A stretch of DNA of 64,000 nt, from the NCBI GenBank assembly GCA_963841705.1, contig CAWJDY010000003.1, positions 1-64,000 on the forward strand, read 5' to 3'. A model generated the notes under the pieces. It was not told the DNA's origin. It was given only the letters and a program-made list of their open reading frames with translations, and ran no database searches. A program made the position numbers and the translations under genes. Position 1 is the first letter of the stretch. The number at the start of each line of letters is the position of its first letter. Below, in pieces: positions 59,796-64,000 of the stretch. The stretch is from VAZQ01 sp963841705 (GTDB taxonomy: Bacteria; Pseudomonadota; Alphaproteobacteria; Rhizobiales; Xanthobacteraceae).

Positions 59796-60571
59796 AGCGC
59801 CGCGCGTCCTTGCTGGCAGGGCAGGCGCTGGTCTTCGCCGCCTTCTTCGGCCTCTGGGAGCTGGCGGTGCAGCTCCTGCATACGCGGCCGGTGATCTTGC
59901 CCGCTCCCTCGGTGATATTCGCCAAGATCTGGGAGCAGCGGGAGCTGCTGCTGGTCAATACCTGGCCGACCTGCGTAGCGATCACGCTCGGCTTCGTCGC
60001 TGCGGTGCTCTCCGGATTTATTCTTGCCGTCGGCATTTCCTATTCGCGCGCCGTGCGCGAGCTGACCTACCCCTTTCTGGTGACCGCACAGGTGCTGCCG
60101 AAAGTAGCGTTCGCGCCGCTCTTCCTCATCTGGTTCGGGTTTGGGCTCACGCCGAAGGTCGTGATCGCTGCCTTGATCGCGTTTTTCCCGATCGTCATCA
60201 ACACGGCCAAGGGCCTGAGCTCGGTCGAGCCGGAGCTGCTGCAATATATGGACTCGCTCGGGGCCACCGGCCGGGAGAAGTTCGTCAAGATCAGCCTGCC
60301 CTGGGCGCTTCCCTACATCTTCGCCGCCTTCAAGATCTCGATCACGCTGGCGATCGTGGGGGCCGTGGTCGGCGAGTTCGTCGCCGCCGGCGAGGGGCTC
60401 GGCTACGTGATCAATTCCGCCAACATCGCGCTCGACACCGAGCTGATGTTTGCAGGGATTCTGGTTCTGAGCCTGCTCGGGGTTCTGATGTTCCTGGCGG
60501 TCGTGCTGGTCGAGCGGCTCGCAACCGGCGAATGGCAGCAGGACGAAGACGGCCTGCAGGCCACGATGTGA
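59789..60571 (+). CDS. ABC transporter permease (SsuC/TauC type)
   Basis: The 260-residue protein has about six transmembrane helices, beginning LLAGQALVFAAFFGLWELAV, and the permease EAA-loop region MDSLGATGREKFVKISLPWA which contacts the ATPase. It ends VLMFLAVVLVERLATGEW. It belongs to BPD_transp_1 permeases for nitrate, sulfonate or pyrimidine-like compounds. ATG 59789 overlaps the ATPase stop by seven bases. It completes the importer with the 56547-57536 binding protein. Confidence 0.92.
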   Translation: MLKRRASLLAGQALVFAAFFGLWELAVQLLHTRPVILPAPSVIFAKIWEQRELLLVNTWPTCVAITLGFVAAVLSGFILAVGISYSRAVRELTYPFLVTAQVLPKVAFAPLFLIWFGFGLTPKVVIAALIAFFPIVINTAKGLSSVEPELLQYMDSLGATGREKFVKISLPWALPYIFAAFKISITLAIVGAVVGEFVAAGEGLGYVINSANIALDTELMFAGILVLSLLGVLMFLAVVLVERLATGEWQQDEDGLQATM

Positions 60572-61279
60572 CGCGCGGTCTGCGGCTCGTTGGCCGAGCA
60601 ACGGTCAGCGGCAGCAGATCGGAGGCGCCGATCAACGGCGCCTGGCCATTTGCGAATGTGAACCCCGGCTGCGTAACGGCGTCGCGGCGCCGATAAGTTA
60701 CAAGTGAAACCAATGCTGATGCCGGGTTGGCGGGCGCGTCTTTGATTGCAGATCAAATCGCGCTGAAAAGACCTCCGCCCTGTACATCGCGCGAGGGAGC
60801 AAGGATCTGCGCTCTCTGGTTGTAGCGGCTCTCTCGTTCATCTTGGAACACAGTTTTCATTGGGTTTTTCCGATTGTGTTCGTTTGCGGAATTGGCTTCG
60901 TTTGCGGAAAATGGGTCGGAAATGGTTGCATCCGTCCTCATTGTGTAACCCCAGATAGGTGAGCGTGGGTTGAGCTGGTGTGTGTGGGGCATGGCTCTGC
61001 TTCTTGTTCCCTTTCTGTTCTAACACGGCGCAACGGGAGTCGCAACCAAAATCTGCGTGATCCCGGCTACCGCCATCGCTGAGACAATCGGGTCGGTTAT
61101 TCAGGGGTGGGGCGTAGCAGCGGGCGCAAAACGAGCCACGGCCTATGTCCGTTCATTGAGGTGAACCGGCCATTGCGGTTGCGGCGCGGTAATGCGTGCA
61201 AATGACCCAAGTCGGACATTAGCCCTCGATTTTGCTGCGATGCACGCCTTTACCGCGTTCGCTGGGTCCGCAGACGCAA
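60572..61279. other. 708-bp gene-free accessory region
   Basis: No supported gene is seen. It contains repeat copy B (60836-60912). Around 61140-61220 the sequence CCTATGTCCGTTCATTGAGG ... AAGTCGGACATTAG resembles a degenerate dispersed motif with GTCCGC/GCGGAC-like ends that I associate with Bradyrhizobium intergenic DNA; a related stretch occurs near 63120-63200. An inverted GGCGCC(GATCAAC)GGCGCC lies about 60625-60643. Confidence 0.5.
60836..60912 (-). repeat. dispersed repeat copy B
   Basis: Read on the minus strand this matches 10998-11073: the unit TTCCGCAAACGAAGCCAA is followed by TTCCGCAAACGA and the same flank ending in GATGAAC. The second unit is slightly altered (ACACAATCGG instead of AGCCAATGGG). 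The pair lies 50 kb apart in different contexts, so it is a mobile or dispersed intergenic element, not a local duplication. Confidence 0.7.
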
Positions 61280-61927
61280 TCAGGCGCACACGTACTGTCC
61301 CATCAGTCCGGCCTCCTCGTGCTCGAGGATGTGGCCATGATACATGAACGGGTGGTCACGCGTTGCCGGCTGATTGAAAGCAACGAGAAGCTCCGCCCTG
61401 TCCTCGACAAGCACCACGTCTTTCCAGCCCGCGAGATGAGGCGGCGGCGACGCTCCCGCGATGGATAAGATGCGGAACAATGCGCCGTGGATATGAAACG
61501 GGTGTGCCATTCCGATCGAGACCACCTCCCAGACTTCGCTGGTTCCGAGCTTGGTCTCGACATCGATGCGTTCCATGTCAAACGTTTGTCCGTTTATCCC
61601 TGTGAGGGCGACCATGTCCGCATGCTCGCCAGCCTGCGTGCGGTTCATGCAAACTCCGCTGTTCACAATAAACTGCCGCCGCCGCGCCGCCGAGGCCTGA
61701 GACAGCGCCGAGAGCTCGATGAGACGGGCCGGCATTTCTTTGACGAGGGGCTTCGCCGTCGTCGGCTCGGCGAGGAACCGCCGGGACGTTCGCTTTTTGC
61801 GTACTACCGGAATCCACCAACGACTGGGCTCAATCTCCTCCGGGCAGTCAAAGACCACCGACTGGATTGCGAAAGTTCCTTTGAGATTTTTTATCTCCCC
61901 GACCGTTAAAGCAGGTTCACCGCGCGA
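61280..61927 (-). pseudogene. multicopper oxidase, C-terminal third only
   Basis: The minus-strand frame encodes the last cupredoxin domain of a type 2/3 multicopper oxidase: INGQTFDMERIDVETKLGTS, then GMAHPFHIHGALFRILSIAG with copper-ligand histidines, and MYHGHILEHEEAGLMGQYV at the end. Normally this last motif is HCHxLxHED; here the type 1 copper Cys is Gly. Upstream the frame closes at TAG 61928-61930 and the first two domains, about 300 residues, are absent. It is a broken remnant rather than a gene with its own start. The divergent gene at 61978 begins just past it. Confidence 0.8.
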
Positions 61928-61977
61928 CTAAAGCGTGGTATAGTCCCTCCTGCACAACCCCGAGGGAGGGTCACGTG

Positions 61978-62979
61978 ATGACCCATCTCAGACGGCGCGA
62001 GTTCATCACCGTTCTGGGCGGCGCGGTGATCGGGTGGCCGGGCATATCGATTGCCGAGGGGGCCGATGCCCCGCGGCGAATCGGTGTGCTGATGCGCATA
62101 GCCAAAGATGATCCCAGTGCGAAGGCTGATGTTCAAACGTTCGAGCGGGGACTGGAAAAGCTGGGATGGATAGCCGGCCGCAATGTCCTGATCGACTATC
62201 GTTGGGCTGTTGGCTCCGATGAGCGGGGCCAATCATTGGCGAAAGAGCTGGTCGCGCTTAAACCCGACGCGCTCGTAGTCTACGGCACATCGATGTTAGA
62301 GGCCACTCGGCGGGCAACCAGGACCATACCGATTGTGTTCACGATGGTCTCCGATCCGGTCGGCCAAGGCTTCGTGGCGACCCTGGCAAGGCCGGGCGGT
62401 AATGCAACCGGATTCACGAGCTTCGAGTTCTCGATCGGCGGGAAATGGCTGGAACTGATTAAGGAAATCTCGCCTAGGGTCAAGCGGGCCGAAGTGATGT
62501 ATAACCCGGTAACGGCCCCTTATGGCACATCCTACTTGCACTCAGTAGAGTCAGCTGCCCTGTCTTTCGCGGTTGATGTAACCGGCGCACCCATTCGCGA
62601 CGACGCTGATATCGAGCGCATTATAACCGCGCTTGGGGGGGAGCAGGATGGCAGCCTGATCGTTGTTCCCGATACCTTCACCGACGTTCATCGTGACTTG
62701 ATCATCCGGCTGGTGGCTCGGCACCGCCTGCCAGCCGTGTATCCTTACACACCTTTCGCCGAAAGCGGCGGTCTGATAGCTTACGGCCCTGATCCGGCCC
62801 ACATGTTCGGCCGAACGGCAGATTATGTGGACCGTATCCTTCGGGGCGCAAAACCCGCTGATCTACCGGTGCAGCAGCCGAACAAATTCGAGCTGGTCGT
62901 CAACCTCAAGGCCGCAGAGACGCTCGGTTTCACTCTGCCACCTACGCTACTGGCTCGCGCTGACCGGGTGATCGAATAG
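61978..62979 (+). CDS. ABC-type substrate-binding protein with twin-arginine-like signal
   Basis: The 333-residue protein starts MTHLRRREFITVLGGAVIGW, with an RRREFI twin-arginine-like signal peptide, then RRIGVLMRIAKDDPSAKADV, a Rossmann-type periplasmic-binding fold. IVFTMVSDPVGQGFVATLAR, then PGGNATGF, and LIAYGPDPAHMFGRTADYVD are typical of ABC_sub_bind (PF04392), of the TrpX/YhhF-like group. Genomes of this order hold dozens of copies, mostly orphans with no permease, as here. ATG 61978 follows GGGAGGG. The ligand is unknown. Confidence 0.9.
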   Translation: MTHLRRREFITVLGGAVIGWPGISIAEGADAPRRIGVLMRIAKDDPSAKADVQTFERGLEKLGWIAGRNVLIDYRWAVGSDERGQSLAKELVALKPDALVVYGTSMLEATRRATRTIPIVFTMVSDPVGQGFVATLARPGGNATGFTSFEFSIGGKWLELIKEISPRVKRAEVMYNPVTAPYGTSYLHSVESAALSFAVDVTGAPIRDDADIERIITALGGEQDGSLIVVPDTFTDVHRDLIIRLVARHRLPAVYPYTPFAESGGLIAYGPDPAHMFGRTADYVDRILRGAKPADLPVQQPNKFELVVNLKAAETLGFTLPPTLLARADRVIE

Positions 62980-63386
62980 GAATGCCTTACTTCTGGTAAT
63001 GGCACTCCCCGGGAGCTGCTGGAGGCGGCTGCTGTCTCTTTTTACGGCGGCGCAAGCGCCAGCGCGACCTGCACAGCCTGAAACGTAAGCCAGCATAGGA
63101 GACATCACACGGCGTCTCGGGCGCGATGTCCGCTGCTGGCGAAAGCTGACGTAACAGCCCGAAAGGTGGATTCCGGTTTTGACCCGTTGCAGACATGGGA
63201 CCGACGGACCGACCAGCATACGTGTCCGCCCGAGAGTTCACGCTTTGAGGTTGTTTTTTGCAAAAATAGTGTGAAAGTTACGCGTGTGCAGGCGTAACAT
63301 GCCGAGGTTCGTCCTGGCGAAGGGCGGCAAATGATGTCGTGAGCGATACACGATGCCGTAAGCGATAATTGTGATGGGAGGGCAGC
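62980..63386. other. gene-free region with degenerate repeat
   Basis: I see no gene. On the minus strand a piece near 63120-63200 reads MSATGQNRNPPFGLLRQLSP, like the short repeated MSAxGQKxTxxx...SALPPKADI readings common in Bradyrhizobium intergenic DNA. Its continuation is SYAGLRFRLCRSRWRLRRRK. This marks non-coding dispersed sequence. The lectin gene start follows. Confidence 0.4.
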
Positions 63387-64000
63387 ATGAACCTAGCTAG
63401 CCGCAAATTCTTGTATCTGGCAGCCGTACCGCCGTGCTTCTGGCCATGTCGTTGACCGCGAGCTCGCAGAGCTCCAACCACAAGTCGACACTGGCCGCCG
63501 GCGAATACCTCAACGTCAACGATGCTTTGATTTCAGACAACGGCGCCAATCAAGCAATTTTGCACCCCGACTGTACTTTTGTCGTCTTCAATGGGGGTAC
63601 TCAGGTTTGGACCTCCTTCCATTTCATTCCGGCGCAAGCTCCTAGTTGTTTTGCCGTGATGCAAGCTGACGGCAATTTCGTTCTCTACTTGGGTACTCCA
63701 CAACAGCCAGGACCAGCCGTTTGGGCGTCTGGGACATCTGGTCCCTCACCGTTGCCTTTCTTCCTGACCATGCAGGATGATGGAAATCTGGTAATCTACA
63801 AAGGGACGGCGACCTGGGCGACCGGTACGAGTGTCACAACGGCGCCTCGGCTTGTTCCTTCGGCGAACAGATCCACGTTGGCAGCAGGCGAAACCCTGGT
63901 GGCCGCCCCAGGCGCAATCCTGCTCGCAGACAATTCTCTGTCTTCCGATAGCGGCCGCTACGTGGCCTTCATGCAGGCGGTAAGGACTGGTATTACCACT
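63387..64000 (+). CDS. bulb-type (mannose-binding) lectin-like secreted protein, runs off the edge
   Basis: From 63401 the frame is open to the edge of the window. It encodes TASSQSSNHKSTLAAGEYLN and then two strands of the B-lectin motif QxDxNxVxY: FAVMQADGNFVLYLG and LTMQDDGNLVIYKGTATWAT. A second unit starts NRSTLAAGETLVAAPGAIL. B-lectin domains (PF01453) are known from plants and scattered bacteria. The best start, ATG 63387 (MNLASRKFLYLAAV), looks like a signal peptide in a different frame. So either a frameshift near 63425 breaks the signal region (TAVLLAMSLTA in the lectin frame), or translation starts at GTG 63434 or ATG 63446. Confidence 0.7.

Overview
The window looks like chromosomal DNA of a GC-rich alphaproteobacterium of the order Hyphomicrobiales (Rhizobiales), probably close to the Bradyrhizobium/Rhodopseudomonas/Xanthobacteraceae group. 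This rests on the type of rpoH, DUF2093 and DUF6476-like proteins, an imuA-imuB-dnaE2 cassette behind a GTTC-N7-GTTC SOS box, a serC-serA...purA neighbourhood, and several palindromic repeats of the kind scattered through genomes of this group. No plasmid or phage replication gene is visible. The assignment is by pattern recognition only.

Layout. Positions 1-8025 are accessory and partly decayed: an IS91-type transposase remnant at the left edge, a possible DUF2235 remnant, then a leftward catabolic block (ABC substrate-binding protein, orphan molybdopterin oxidoreductase subunit, VOC protein, luciferase-like monooxygenase) whose last two genes each carry a one-base frameshift. Unrecognised ORFs, a frameshifted small regulator and a 41-bp tRNA-Pro fragment follow. 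An intact tRNA-Glu(CTC) at 8026-8100 marks the change to conserved chromosome: rluD, rpoH, rsmD, rluB, tadA, a tight leftward group (purD, fluoroacetate-dehalogenase-like hydrolase, phosphotransferase, patatin), xseA and DUF2093. Positions 20337-30670 hold a second catabolic block with a complete three-subunit molybdenum hydroxylase, a flavin monooxygenase, an isocitrate-lyase-family enzyme, a cyclase-family hydrolase, two dehydrogenases and an SDR that lacks its catalytic residues. Next come a duplicated pair of exported proteins and the SOS mutasome.

From 39739 to 55451 housekeeping genes dominate: glmM, bfd-bfr, serC-serA with a likely serC leader RNA, a secreted four-cysteine protein, a patatin, an amidase, purA, mutL and arfB. 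From 55491 to 60571 there is a divergent locus with an NMT1-type ABC importer and a 2-oxoglutarate/Fe(II) dioxygenase. The right end (60572-64000) is again accessory: repeats, the C-terminal third of a multicopper oxidase, a lone Tat-type substrate-binding protein, and a bulb-lectin-like secreted protein that runs off the edge.

How genes work together. serC and serA give two steps of serine synthesis; purD and purA belong to purine synthesis; bfd and bfr manage stored iron; imuA-imuB-dnaE2 form the inducible error-prone polymerase system. The two molybdenum-hydroxylase blocks and the divergent ABC/dioxygenase locus look like uptake and breakdown systems for small organic compounds whose substrates cannot be named from sequence. 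I found no convincing wholly new defence-like or mobile system. The most unusual signals are the predicted fluoroacetate dehalogenase in a purD-led gene run, the degenerate SDR, palindromic repeats that supply stop codons and coding sequence to genes, and the edge lectin.
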